From: Balamuthia mandrillaris
Lineage: Eukaryota > Discosea > Longamoebia > Balamuthiidae
Direction of reading: 5' to 3'
DNA length: 50,000 nucleotides
Assembly: GCA_031835245.1 (NCBI GenBank)
Contig: JAVKOQ010000244.1
Span: 1 to 50,000, forward strand
The notes under the pieces were generated by a model. It searched no databases. It had not been told where the DNA came from and saw nothing but the letters and a program-made list of their open reading frames with translations. This document shows positions 10,962-22,974 of this stretch, piece by piece. Position 1 is the first letter of the stretch. Each line of letters opens with the position of its first letter. Position numbers and translations under genes: made by a program.

Positions 10962-13900
10962 ATGAGCGGAAGAGGAAGAACAACAACAACCATGCTTGCA
11001 CCCGGCTCGTCCGCCGCGCCGCTGCGGTGGTGGCTCCCGCAACACCCTCGCCACCTGCGGTCTCTGCTCCCGCGCCGCTTGCCACCGTGCAACCCAACCA
11101 CCACCACCAACGCGGTCGCCGCGGCCACAGCGGCACTCACCACCCCTTCTCATCCCTCCGACGATCGCCGTTCCCTGCAGCACGTCCGTCACTTGTCCCT
11201 TGGTCGTTGGCACAAAAAGAAGACCTCTGCTTCCTCCTCAAAGACATCGTAAGAACACCATTTAGTTATTTTTGATGTGTTAACAGTTTTTTTTTAAAAA
11301 AAAAATAGCACCTCAGCATCGATCGGATCTGTTGCAACAAAGGACATAAGAGCGCCGTGTCCTCCTTCTTCTTCCTCTCTTGGGATCCGGGAGAAAACGC
11401 GCACGCTGCATGGGGAGACGTGGCGGGACCCCTTTGCGTGGTTGGAGGAGTTGAGCTCCCCCAGGGTGCAGCGATACTTGGAAGAGGAGAACAGGTTTGT
11501 TACCGGGGTTTTTGTTTTGTTCCTCTTTCTCCTTCACTTCGGTTTCTTGCTGCCTGTGCATTGCTCTGCAGTTCTTGTTTCTACTCTTTTCTGTCTTCTG
11601 TCTCTTCGTTCGTCTTTTCCTTCTTTCTGCGTTTCTCTTATCCACTCTCTCTTCGTACTGTAATCTTCCTTTCTCGTTCTTCCTGTTCTTCACTCTTCTT
11701 CTTATTCGTTCTTCTTGTGCTTCATTCTTCGTTCTTTTATTTTGTTCACTCACACTTCTGTCTTCCCTCTTCTTTCTTCATTCTACGTTCTTCTTTCTTC
11801 TTTCTTCTTTCTTCTTTCTTCTTTCTTCTTTCTTCTTTCTTCTTTCTTCTTTCTTCTTGCTGCTTGCGTCTTGCTTCATTCTTCGTTTTCATTCCTCTCT
11901 TCTTCCATTTTTGCCTCTTTGCTTATATTGGAGATTCTTTTTTGAATTGCTCAGCTATACGATGGCCATGATGCAAGACAGTATTGCCACACAGCAAGAG
12001 CTGTATAGAGTACTTTATTTACTGCTTTTGCCCATTCTGCCACAGTTTCTTTCACTCATTCTCTTTTCTTCATCGTTCACTTCTCTGCTCTCTCTCTCTC
12101 TCTTTGCTTTCTCCACGCCATAAACATAGGAAATGGCATCGAGAGTACAACCAGGGGACACTGTTCCCGAAGAAATGGACGGCTATCTCTACTACCTTCG
12201 ACACGCGGAAGGAGAGAACTTTCCTGCCTACTGCCGACGCAAAGTCGGTACTTCACATGAAGAAGTACTGGACCAGAACAAGGAAGCCCAAGGACATCCT
12301 TTCATTAACATTAACTTCATCAAAGAGAGTCCCAGTAAAACTTTGTTTTCACTATGGATGTTACAGGAGATGACACTTTTTCTGCGTACATCAGAACTCT
12401 GTCCTATCATCCTTCACATAAGGTCTGCTTCTCCAGTTTTGTCTTCTTCCTCGCTTCTCCTCTGTGTTGCTCTCTCTGTCCATTTCGTTGTTTCTCTTTT
12501 GCTTTCCAACGGAACCATTTTGTCCTTTAGACAATACCAGGTGTTAAATGGGAAGTGATAAAAGGAGTCATCTCAGTGGAATGGGGCAGTGACGACAGTA
12601 CATTGTTTTACACGGTTCCGGATCGACTAAGGCGACCCTGGCGAGTTTATCGTCATCGGTTGGGAACCGACACCTCTGAGGACCAACTCATTTACGAAGA
12701 ACCAGACCATGCTTTCTTCGTAGGTGTTGGTAAGACTAAAGATAAGGTATCTTTTAATCGTGCAAGCGTCCATCGTTTACCCGTGTGCATTCTTTTTCTC
12801 ACCTTCTCTTATGTCTGGTTTCTTTTACTCTTCGTTGTTCATTCCCGCTTGTCTGTCCCCTCTCTTTACCTTCCCTCTGTATGAACTTTCTCGTTGAATC
12901 ATTTTCACAGGAATTCGTTTCCATAACGAGCCATTCAAGGACAACATCGGAGGTGCGGGTATTACCTACGTCCACCTCTTCGACGGCCACTTCTCTTTAC
13001 CTTATTCATCCACGCCAAACCGGTTTGGAGTATTACGTGGATCACTCAGGGGTATAATGATCACTCTTTCTTGTCTCCATTGTTGCTTTCATGCTTTCTT
13101 ATCTTCTCTTTCTTTTTGAATAGAATTATTTCTACATCATAACCAATCGTGATGGTAAAGGTGACTATATAGTCGCCAAAATCCACCAAGACAAAATCCT
13201 TCATTCGTCAGCTTCTAATAATGAACGAGGCGGGAAGAACGCAGCAACCTCTCCTCCTCCACAATCTGCTTGGGAGAAAGTCTTAGAGCCAGCTCCTGGA
13301 ACGAGAATCGAAGACGTGGATGTGTTCAATGACTACATTGTGACTTGTGAACGTAAAGACGGTCTTCCGCAATTGAGAGTGCTTTCTTTGGACGATTTGA
13401 CGTCCCATATGGTTTCTTTGCCCCGTTCCGTTTGTTCTCTTAATCCAGGTGGCAATGGAGTAAGATCCTTTCGTTTTCCTTCATTCTTCGTTTGTTCTTC
13501 TTTATGTGTCTAACACCAAATGGAATACAAAACAACAAATAGAACTACTACAGCCGCAAGTTCCGATTTTCTTATTCCACTCCCGTAGAACCGGAATGTA
13601 CCTTTGACTATCACATTGATAATAGAAGCTTAGAACCTCTTCGCGTCACCAACATTCCAGGTTTCTTTGTTCTTTCTCCTTTGATTTATCTTTAAGAGGA
13701 CTGTATTAACAATACACTGGTTGTTTTTTCTTTTTGATGAAGGGTATAATCCAAATGATTATGAGTGCAATCGTTTACACGCCACTTCTCCTGAAGACGG
13801 TACACCCGTTCCACTTACCGTCTTTCATAAGAAGGGCTTGAATCTGGACGGAAGGTAAAGCTCTCCCTTTGTTGTCTTCTTATTTTTCTTGCTGACAAGC

Positions 13901-14895
13901 TTACTCTTTACAACAATCTTAGTAATCCATTGTTGCTGTTGGGGTATGGAGCGTACAGTCAAACTATGGAAGCTGAATTTCGTCCTAAGCACATTCCTTT
14001 GTTGATGCGAGGTTGGGTAATTGCTCTTGCTCATGTCAGGTAATTATTCTCCTCTTTCAATTCGTGTTGTGTTCTTCTTTTGCTTCTCATATTTAACAAA
14101 ACAAACATAAATACAAATAAACACTCGCACGCACACAGAGGAGGTGGCGAGATGGGAAGAGAATGGTACCTTCAAGGCAAACAACTCAACAAGAAGAACA
14201 GCTTTCATGACTTTATGGCCTGCGCTCGTCACCTCCATCAGCTGCGTTACTCGCGTCCTTCCCTCTCCGCTGCCAATGCGTCTTCTGCTGGCGGCCTTCT
14301 TCTTGGTGCCGTCTACAACATGATGCATCAACATCAACAGCTTCAACTCCAACAAAACGAGAACAAAGAAGACTCTTCGGTACTGTTTAAAGCGATGATA
14401 ATGGGAGTGCCATTTTTGGATGTGATGACCGCGATGACGGATCCAACGTTGCCTTTGACCATTCATGAGTACGACGAGTGGGGCAACCCAACAGAGGACG
14501 AGCGCGTTTTTCAGTACATTCGGTCCTACGATCCCTACTTAAACTTGAAGCCTCCTGCTGCTTCTCCATCTCAAGGTTGTGATGTATTGTTGACCACTTC
14601 GACTTTGGATGCAAGAGTGCCTTATTGGCAATCTGCCAAGTGGGTTGCTAAGATGCGCTCTTTTTCTTCTTCGTCTTCTTCTTCGGCGAAAGCAAGAGAG
14701 GGACACAACGAAGAAGGGAGGAAGAAGCAGAAAGATGGAGTCGTTTTGTTGAGAGTGAACACGGCTACGGGACACGCGGGAGAGGGAGGACGCTATAACC
14801 GCTACAAGGATGTCGCCTTTGAATATGCCTTCTTGTTCAAGAGCCTTGGACTCTCTTACCCCACCTCAACTCGGCATCAACGATATCGAGCTTGA
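10962..14895 (+). CDS. Oligopeptidase B (S9A serine peptidase), mitochondrial-type leader, one apparent frame slip
   Basis: Eleven exons: 10962-11248, 11309-11494, 11955-12009, 12130-12422, 12531-12746, 12911-13051, 13124-13459, 13543-13660, 13743-13854, 13923-14039, 14139-14895. The roughly 95-residue N-terminus is rich in Arg, Leu, Ser and Pro with almost no acidic residues, as in mitochondrial presequences. The propeller begins at LHGETWRDPFAWLEEL and the C-terminal hydrolase domain includes HVRGGGEMGREWYLQGK. The catalytic triad is visible: Ser in NASSAGGLLLG (family GRSAGG), Asp in LDARVPYW and His in GHAGEGGRYN. The family cleaves peptides of under about 30 residues after Arg or Lys. 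Exon 4 is one base short: the frame of FIKESPSK and that of FTMDVTGDDTF differ at the A-run 12337-12340. This is either a sequencing error or a real lesion. Otherwise about 872 aa. Confidence 0.88.
11789..11858 (+). repeat. (TTCTTTC)n heptanucleotide repeat in oligopeptidase B intron 2
   Basis: About ten copies of a 7-nt all-pyrimidine unit inside the long intron 11495-11954. The rest of that intron is also overwhelmingly pyrimidine. Confidence 0.9.
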
Positions 14896-15030
14896 GAAAC
14901 TGTATAACTGTTATAGAGTGCCAGTGTATATTAAGCACCTTAAAGCAAAAGGAACCCAAATTAAAAAAAAATAATAACTAGAAAAAAAAAAGAAAGTAAC
15001 GACAAGAAAAGCAGCAATAAAAAAAACAGA

Positions 15031-15171
15031 ATGAGGGTGGTGCTGGGCCTGTTTGACTGCGAGTATTGCTCCAAGGCGACTGTCGCTTTCTCCATCGCGT
15101 TCGTTGCGGTGTCCGTTGGCCTCATATTGCACGACTTTGGCTTCTTGGAGTTGGATTGCGATCTTTTCTGA
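15031..15171 (+). CDS. Candidate 46-residue single-pass membrane micropeptide
   Basis: This intronless ATG-to-TGA frame is too short for usual gene prediction. It encodes a 46-residue peptide beginning MRVVLGLFDCEYCSKATV, followed by a hydrophobic helix of about 19 residues (FSIAFVAVSVGLILHDFGF) and an acidic end (LELDCDLF). Codon choice is GC-rich at third positions, like the neighbouring genes and unlike the AT-rich flanks, which supports coding. The leading CxxC pair and single helix recall small ER or mitochondrial membrane proteins, but no family was recognised. The region between it and the RhoGEF gene (15172-16280) has no other supported gene; it holds a run of 14 C at 15561-15574 and a purine repeat. 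Confidence 0.45.
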   Translation: MRVVLGLFDCEYCSKATVAFSIAFVAVSVGLILHDFGFLELDCDLF

Positions 15172-15895
15172 TTTTATTTTTTTTAAGAAAAAATCCCCTG
15201 GCTCTGAAACGATGACCTTTTTAACCGTTTGGTACTTTCCCTTTGGTTCCTTTTTCGACTTTTTCTTTTTGTCTTTTGTTTCTTAACGTATTTTTTGTTT
15301 TTTTTAACAACTACTCGCACAGTAGGGACCAACGATGATACAAACTCACGAGAACCGTTTCTTTTCAGGCATAATCTCTATTTAAACAATACTCTCTGGT
15401 TAAAACAGCCGTTTCCTTCTTTTTGTTCTTTTTTCTTGTTCCTCCTTCTCTTCTTCTTCTTCTTCTCTTTCCCATTTTCCTCTCTTGTTCCCCGCTTCTT
15501 TTTCTTCTCTCTTTTATCTCGTTCGTTCTCTTCTCCACTTCTCTTCTTTTTTTGCTTTCTCCCCCCCCCCCCCCAAACAAACAAAAAAATGAAGTGTGGC
15601 TAGCACTCGTGATAGGAAGTGGTGCCCATGCGGTATTGAGGCACAACTTCCCCATGAGGCAGCAAGACTCTCTGACATGTGAAGACACCGAACCACCACC
15701 GCGGGAACAAAGAGGCGAAGAAGAGAGAAAAACACTCTTCCCGCCCATTTTTTGCTCCGGCCAAACGTAGCCGCTGTCAGATACCAAACCTGTCAGTTAC
15801 GAAAGAGGGGAGAGTGCGCCCTTTCTCTTTTTACCTTTGTTTTTCTGGCGGTCCCTTTCTAATGTGGGACGTGTTTAAACGTCGACAGGTCGAAG

Positions 15896-16080
15896 AGAGG
15901 AGAGGAGAGAAGAGAGAGGAGAGAGGGGAGGGGAGGGAGAGGGGAGGAGAGGAGGAGAGGGAGAGGAGAGGAGAGGGAGAGGAGAGGAGAGGGAGAGGAG
16001 AGGGAGAGAGAGGAGAGGAGAGGGAGAGGAGAGGAGAGGAGGAGAGGAGAGGAGAGGAGAGGAGAGGAGAGGAGAGGAGA
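15896..16080. repeat. Purine (GGAGA)n-type tandem repeat
   Basis: About 185 bp of GAGAGG/GGAGA/GGGAGA units with almost no pyrimidine, lying 3' of the minus-strand RhoGEF gene. It is pyrimidine-only on that gene's sense strand. Long open frames across it are a composition artefact. Confidence 0.92.
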
Positions 16081-16280
16081 AATGTCCGGAATGAGAGAAG
16101 GAGGAAAAGTAGGCGAGAAGAAAGAGAAGAAGAGGAACAGAATGTTAAAACTCGAGTTCAAAGACGCATTTAAAAAAGGAACTTAACAAAATAATACAGC
16201 AAAGAAGACAACGAGGAAAAAAAAAAGGCGGCAGCAAAAGATGCACACCAAAAAAGACAGTAAAATTCAGCTTGGTCGTG

Positions 16281-19200
16281 TCAGAGCGTTATGTCAAAGT
16301 GAAGCTCTAGAAGCTCGGGAGCGACCGTGTACTTGACTTTCTTGGTTTGAAGGAAGGGCTCGTTCATCATGCCTGTTATCTCCTGCGAGTCCTTCACCGG
16401 GTTGGGTTTGAAGGTGAGCTTGGCCTGTCCTTGTCGCACGCCGGCGTTCCATTTGCCTTCCATCTTCGCTCCGTTCACAAAGTTATAAGAAATACCTGCT
16501 CCATTGAACTGTTTTGGTTGTTTAACAAAACAGTCAAAGACACAATACACATAACAAAAAAGCAAACAGATAACAAACACAAACAAACCAAAGAGAAAGA
16601 AAACGTACAAGATCTTTCTTGAAGATGCCCTCATGCTTGTTACCGTTGTTGAAATAAATGACGCCTTGCCCTTGCTTCTTGCCCTTGTACCACTCTCCCT
16701 CGTACTGCTTGACTCGCCTGGTGGCATCAGCAACGGTGAGCCGGCCCATGCCGTGGCGCTTGCCGCGCTTCCAGCCGCCCTCGTAGACGCTCCCATCAGC
16801 GTACTCCATCCTGCCTTTGCCCTCTGCCAAGTCGTCCACGAACTCCCCGATATACAAGCCTTCTACTGTCCACCAGTTTCCTGGTCCATGTTTCTAGATT
16901 TGTTATTTGTTAAAAGATAGAAGATTAGCACCAGACATGAAACAAAATTGGGCCAAAAGGGAAAATAGCAAGCGAAACGAGAAAAGAAACCATATCATCA
17001 AGCCACTGGCCATGATACTCCTCGATGAGAACGTTGCCATTATGGTAGTAGCGATAGACACCATTGCCATTTCTGCAGCCATTCGCCCATTCTCCATCGT
17101 ATTCCTTCCCTGTATTCGTCCAAAGATGTCCCTTTCCGTGAAACTAGCATTTTTTTGTCATTAACATTATAATAAAAACAAAAACAAAACGGTTAATATG
17201 AAAAGAAAGGAAACGAGAAACAAAAAAAAAAAACAAACCTGTCCATCAAGCCAGTAGCCCTCGTAGATCAGATTATTTGTACATGTAAGCTTACCAAAGC
17301 CACAGGGCAAACCGTTAGACCATTCACCGGAGTATGTATCTCCAGTACAATAAAACAGGTCTCCTTTGCCGCTCCGACGACCGTCCTTCCATTGACCCAC
17401 ATATTGATCTCCTGTTGGATAAGACATCTTTCCTTCTCCATCTGTTTGTTGTTGGTAGGTTTGAAATACATCAATAAGGAGGACAATAACGAGAGAATAG
17501 AGAAAAGGACGTACTAGGTAAGTTGTTGGCCCAGGCGCCTTCGTAGATTTCTTTCGTGGCGAAAACCATCTTTCCGTGGCCTTGCTTTACATCCTGACAA
17601 AACTGCCCCCGAAATACGTTCCCGAAAACTTTCATTACACCATCTCCATGCATCTACGTTTTCAACAACCAAAAAATATCAGCAAGAAAAAGTAACAAAA
17701 TAGAGAGAAAGTAGAAGAGAGAAGCGGAGAAAGAAGATACGAACATGACCAAGCCACCACTCTCCAGTATACTCCACAGAGTTCTTGAAGTGGTAGGTTC
17801 CGTAACGATACTCCCCCATTTCCTGGTTACGTCCTCCTTCCACGTGCTTCTCCATGGCACCCTTTAAAGCGTTCCACCACGTCATTTTCTCCTCATGCGT
17901 CGTAAAGCGCAAAGTATAGGACGAGCCTGGTCCTATCAGCTCGAAATGTTCAAACTTTTGCGATGCTGTTTGTCCACATTGAAAGTATGGTTAGCTCAAA
18001 CAAGAAAAAAGAACAAGCACAGAAGACGTAAGAGAAGAAAAGGAAAAAAAAAACGTACGATTTTCAGGTTCATCACGAAGCCAAACCAGGTCCAAGGACC
18101 ATTGATTGTGCTGTCCAGAGAGAGCATTCTTGTTGTCGTAGCCCAACTGAGTACCAATCTTGGATTGGAGGAACGGCACCACCAAATCGTTGAACAACAG
18201 AATATGGAGGTGTTTTCCTTTTGTGCCCAGGCCTGTATCTTTCAACCGTATATCTCCCTCCCGAAGCAACTTTCGGTGTGGTGCCAATAAACCCTGTAGT
18301 TTTTTTTGTTATTTAAGTTTTGGTTTGTGCAGATTATACCAAGGACATGAACAACAATAAGAAAGAAAGAAAGAAGAAAAGAAACAAAGAAAGTGAGCAA
18401 AAAAGATAAGAAAAGAAAAATAAAGACGAATGACTTTGCAAAAGAGAGAAAAAAGGAAACAAACAAACAAACAAATACAAAAAAGATGGTGTCTTACATG
18501 AGCATTGTGGGTAACGGTTAACTCCAATAATTTCTGTCGCTGTTCGTTCTCCTTCAAGTTCTCATCTATGTACTCAGCCACTGAATTGATGGATTTCAAA
18601 GCTTTGTCCAACAACGGGTGGTCTTCATGCGTTGGTGGTGTTCTCGTCAATAGGTCTTGCAAAAATAGTACGTATCTGTTTTGTGCAGAAAGAATTAGAA
18701 AGAAAAAAACGAAAAGAGAAAAATGAGAGAAACGAGATGATGCATACCTTGGAATACGTTGAACGGGCATGATAAGACATGCTTCTAATCGAACGGAAAC
18801 TTGGGAATCGCAAAGCTGCAATCAAACAATCAATACAAAAAAAAGCAATGGAATAGCAGCTATTTAAAAAATATTACCTCTACTATGGAAGCAAAGCCAG
18901 GATCTTTGTTGAAATATTGTGTGTAAACCTGAAGAGCTGATTCGTAGTTGTTCTCATAGTCTGTATAAATCTTAAAAAATGGAGCCTGCGAAAAGGATAG
19001 AACATGAGAAGTTGTCAAACAAACCAGAGAGCAGATTTGATGGAAACAAAAAGAGTGGACAGAAATATGTTGGAGAGAAGAAAAGAAATGAGCGAAAGAG
19101 AACCATAGTAACGAAAATGTCGCCAATTGTGGAGCTTTCATCCCAATTATCCATGCACCGATTGAGACGCAACAAAAGCTCTTCGTTAAGAGGGATAATC

Positions 19201-21732
19201 TGCGACAAGTAAGCAAAGATCTTGTTCACTCCCTCCATCGTAACTGGACTGTCCTTGTTTTCTTTCTCCGATTGAGCGTAGTTGGTCAATGGAGGACGAT
19301 AAGTCTGTATTGAATTTATGGTTGTCGTTAACGTTATAGAAAAGAGGAACGAAGTTAGAGAAAAGAGAAGAACGTTTTAAGATAAACAAACCTCTAACAA
19401 GCGTTTTAGAGAGTTGATGTAGGTAATCTCGGTATCAACGATTTCCTTTGCTATCTTTGTCCTACGCTCTGTGGTTGAATACTCTGAAGTTAACAACGAG
19501 CAAAAGGCCAAAATACACACTCCCAACCCACGAACAAAACCAAAGCAAGTAATACCATGCGGAGTCTCTTTTCGAGAGGTTTCGGCAGGAGCAGGACTAT
19601 CACCGCCACCACTGGCAATTCCACCAAAGCCTGGCTGGGGCATTCCCATGAATGGGAATGGAAAACCTGGAGCGGGACCACCAACAGTTCCACCTGTTCC
19701 TTCACCTTGTTGCTGCTTTGGATAGAGGTGTTGGAAACGAGAACCAGGACCACCCTCGCCTGCTCCCTCCAATGTCTCGTCCAACAAGTTGTTCCACAGG
19801 CTGTTGAGTTCTCGATTAGAGATTGAGGTAACTCGGACGTCCTTATTATTCTCTCTAAAGCGCGTAGCATGATCGACCACACTGGCGGAACTGCTTCGTC
19901 CCGGCCGCGGTGAAGTCAAGTCGTTTTCGCCAGAGTAAGACGGATCATTGTTAGCAGGTCCTACGCTTAGTGTGGTAACAACGGGACCTGGTTTGCCTTC
20001 TCCTCCACCTCCTCCTTTGACGCCTGCTATGGTGCTTCCCACTCCGGCCATCGCGTTTTGGAACTTGCCTCGCAGCCCACCCTTCTTTTCTTTTTTCTCT
20101 TTTTTGTCGCTAGAGTCTCCCTCGAAGGAGACGCCTCCGCTTTCACTGTCCTGTCGTTTGGGTGGTCTGGACAACATAGCTTCCAGTTCTGAATGGCCTG
20201 AGCCCCCTGTGTTTTACATAGATGTGGAGAGAAACGTGAGACGAAACGAGAGAAAGACAAGAACACAGAAAACAGGGAAAAGATAATAAAAACGTACGTC
20301 GGAAGGGCAGGCGATCAGAACTGATTGTCCGTTGTAACATGGCACCGTTGTTGTTCGTGTGATGGGGGGAGGGGCCAGGCGAAAGAGCACCACTAGAACT
20401 CAAAAAGTCGCCAATCGACTTGCCCTTGCCCCTTCCCAGGCTGCCAGCATGTAGCATACTAGCAGAAGGCGCTGCTGGCTCGAAAGCAGAGCTGCTCTCA
20501 TCGTCATCTGGAGACCCTCCATCCTCTTCTTCTTCCGCTTTTCCTTTCTTTTTGTTGCTTCGTTTGAAAGCAGGTATGTTGAACTTTTTTTTGCGAGCAG
20601 GTTGGGGACTCCCGTTTGCATCTTCACTATCATTTACTTCGCTGCCATCTCCAGTTGGAGTTAATGGTGGCGACATGCTATGGCTATCGCCTCTGTCAGT
20701 GGGAGAAAGAGGGGGAGCCAAAGGAGATCTTCCTCCCATGGCCATAGGGTTTCTGCCTGGTTTGTTCAGAGCAGCCATAAGGGAGGCGTTTAAGCTCACA
20801 GGACGCTCACCATTACTTCCCCACGAGCCTTTTCCATCAAGACGCTGAGCTCCGGTCGATGATGGTTGCTGCATTGGTGGTGCTCCTCTTCCACCACCCA
20901 TTCCCATTCCCATTGGTGGCCCTCCGATGCCACTCCCTTGTCCCCGAGCGGCAATGGATGGAGGTGGCACTGGCCGTTTTGGCGTGAAGGATTGTTCTGT
21001 TCCTCCTCCTCCTCCCCCAGAGTTGTTATTGTTGGCATTGTTGTTATTGTTGTTACCTCCATTACCACCAACTCCTCTTCCTGCAGGCGTCAGGGCAAAT
21101 GGAGGGACAGGCCGTTTCGGTCCTGTGGAAGATGGTTGTGTTGGTACTGCATCAAAGCTACCGCTCATACTAACAGTTGCATTGCTGTTGCTGTGGAAAC
21201 TGTCTTCGGAAGTGGAAGAAGGAATGGCGGGACGAGGAGGGCGGACTGGTGGAGGTGCCAGTGGAGGTGGACCACTCCTTGGTGCTGTTGTTGGTGAGGA
21301 AGAGGAAGTAGGAGAAGGAGAAGAAGAAGGTGATGATGAAGAAGCAGGAGGAGGAGAAGGCAGAGGGCCGAGTGGAGGTCCGCCTGCTAATTCTTTGAGG
21401 GAGTCCAGAGAGCCTCCATGCGTAAGCTGCGGTGGGAACGGCGGTCTGTTGGCGCCACCGCTCTCTTCGTTGGTCATGGCTCTGGCCAACATTCCAGGGT
21501 CTATCACTCCCACAGTGTTTCGTTGTGGATTTGGGTTGTGTGGTCCTAGCCCTTGTCCTTGTCCTGGTCCTCCCCCACCATTATTTCTAGGAGGGATAGC
21601 GGGACCAGGCCCTCCTCTTCCTCCTCGACCACCACCCCCTCGACCCCCCGGTCCTCCTCTACCTCCGCCAGGCCCTATCATACGCACCGGTGCCGGCGCT
21701 CGCACCGCCGGTGTTCCGTCTCCCCCGTCCAT
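16281..21732 (-). CDS. RhoGEF (DH-PH) protein with 13 C-terminal MORN repeats
   Basis: Fourteen exons: 21732-20298, 20206-19556, 19483-19392, 19304-19104, 18985-18878, 18815-18748, 18675-18498, 18293-18059, 17965-17745, 17653-17515, 17441-17239, 17143-16991, 16893-16609, 16508-16281; 1398 aa. Residues 1-690 are Gly/Pro/Ser-rich and disordered, with proline motifs such as PKRPVPP repeated, possible SH3 ligands. A Dbl-homology domain follows (about 697-911) with CR1-like IAKEIVDTEITYINSLKRLL, then SVRLEACLIMPVQRIPRYVLFLQDLL, the CR3 signature. A PH domain spans about 912-1035 (HLHILLFNDLVV; EEKMTWWNALKGA). Thirteen MORN units follow (YEGAWANNLPNGEGKMSY type), about 1045-1370. DH-PH proteins load GTP on Rho/Rac GTPases; MORN arrays bind membranes or scaffolds. 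This predicts local actin control at membranes. The start is the first ATG. Confidence 0.94.
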
Positions 21733-22974
21733 TCTTCACCACACAAAGCACGAAAAACGACTGCTCTGAATCTTGAAAGAACGATAGAGACGGAGAGAGA
21801 GGAGAAAAAGAGAGAAGAGAGAAGAGAAGAGAGAGGGGGTGTCAAACATTTCTGAGAGGTGAATTGCAGAAAAAGAAAAAATAAAAGGTAACATAGCGAC
21901 GGTACCGGCAAGTAGTGGGTTAGTAGTCGTTGCTTCCTTTTGTCTTAAAGGGAAGAACGGGTAGTGCTAGCCAAATAATGGTTGATCGATCGTGATGCAA
22001 AATAAATAAACACCAAACCTAATCCGTTCTTTATGATTTGCAAAAAAAAAAGAGAAAAACATCGTTTAGAAATACTGTTTTTTTTGAAAAAAAAATGAGA
22101 AAGTAGAAGGCGGAAGTACAATACCGTAGGTTACAATATTCGGTTGCTGTTACAGCTGCACAAGATCGTCGGCCGCCTCCCTATGTAACAAAAACGAGAA
22201 GAGGATCCCCGTTAAAATCAAAGAAGAATAACCATTATTCGGTAGGCTGCGTTGTTCGGTGGCGACGACGACCGCACTACTGAATTCTGATTGAAAACAT
22301 CTGCGGAGACCTCGTACCTGTGCGCACAAAGAAGGGCCAAATCCTCCCAGCACAAAAACCGAAAAAAAGAAAAACGCAAAGTCTTTCTTTTCTTCTTTCT
22401 TTTTTTTTTATTATTATTTTTTCTTCGCTGTTTTTTTTTTCTTCTTTCAGAGCTAAATTACGCCCGATGACCACGCATCGTCATCCTCACCGCCCGTTTT
22501 GGACTTTCCGCCGCGCCGGATGGAACCTCACCAAAGAAAGGTTGAGGTAATGAAACTACCCTATCCTGCGCTTCGGAATTCGAGAATGGTGATCCCTTGC
22601 GGACAAATCGAGTCGGATCGTGGTGCTCCAAAAAGGGTTTCAAAAAAAAAAGCGTATGCATACTGCATTGCCAAGTCTGTGCATCAACCTCTGTTTCCCT
22701 TGTGAGGAAAGGGTGGGTTGGTTGATGCACCCAGAGCAGGGTCCGGGGTTCCTATGCTGTCTCACCCAATTCTTCCTCAATTTACCTGGCGCCGATCAAA
22801 TTTATGATTTTGGTTGGTCTACCATTGATCTAAATGTCGGATCGACCTATCCAAAATCAAACAAGACCTTGAAGGGGAAAATAACGAAAAAGAAACCCAA
22901 GAAGAGGAAAACTTCGAATGCCACGTTAGCCCGCCCGGTTAACCCTCTCTCTCTCTTCCGCTTCCGCTCTCGTG
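21733..22974. other. Divergent intergenic region with ambiguous small frames
   Basis: These 1.24 kb lie between the start codons of the RhoGEF-MORN gene and the GT69 gene. Splice-like signals occur on both strands: a plus-strand TTCTTTCAG acceptor near 22449 and a minus-strand GTAATTT donor near 22458. A plus-strand ATG at 22469 opens a 27-codon frame. None of these combines into a product that can be recognised. They may be 5'-UTR introns of the flanking genes. Confidence 0.4.

Noticed and set aside
12310-12372. A 32-nt intron in oligopeptidase B exon 4 (GT at 12335 to AG at 12368) to explain the frame change
   Set aside because: It would remove the conserved FTMDVTG strand and is far shorter than any other intron here; a one-base slip explains the data better.
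15679-16173. Plus-strand frame across the purine repeat
   Set aside because: Almost entirely Arg/Glu/Gly from the GGAGA repeat; composition artefact.
20927-21769. Long plus-strand open frame opposite the RhoGEF N-terminus
   Set aside because: It is the shadow of the Gly/Pro/Ser-rich first exon on the minus strand; the biased composition removes stops on the opposite strand.
22458-22730. Minus-strand frame and possible splice to 22150-22320
   Set aside because: Splice-like sites exist on both strands and none of the joined products looks like a protein; recorded only as ambiguous intergenic DNA.
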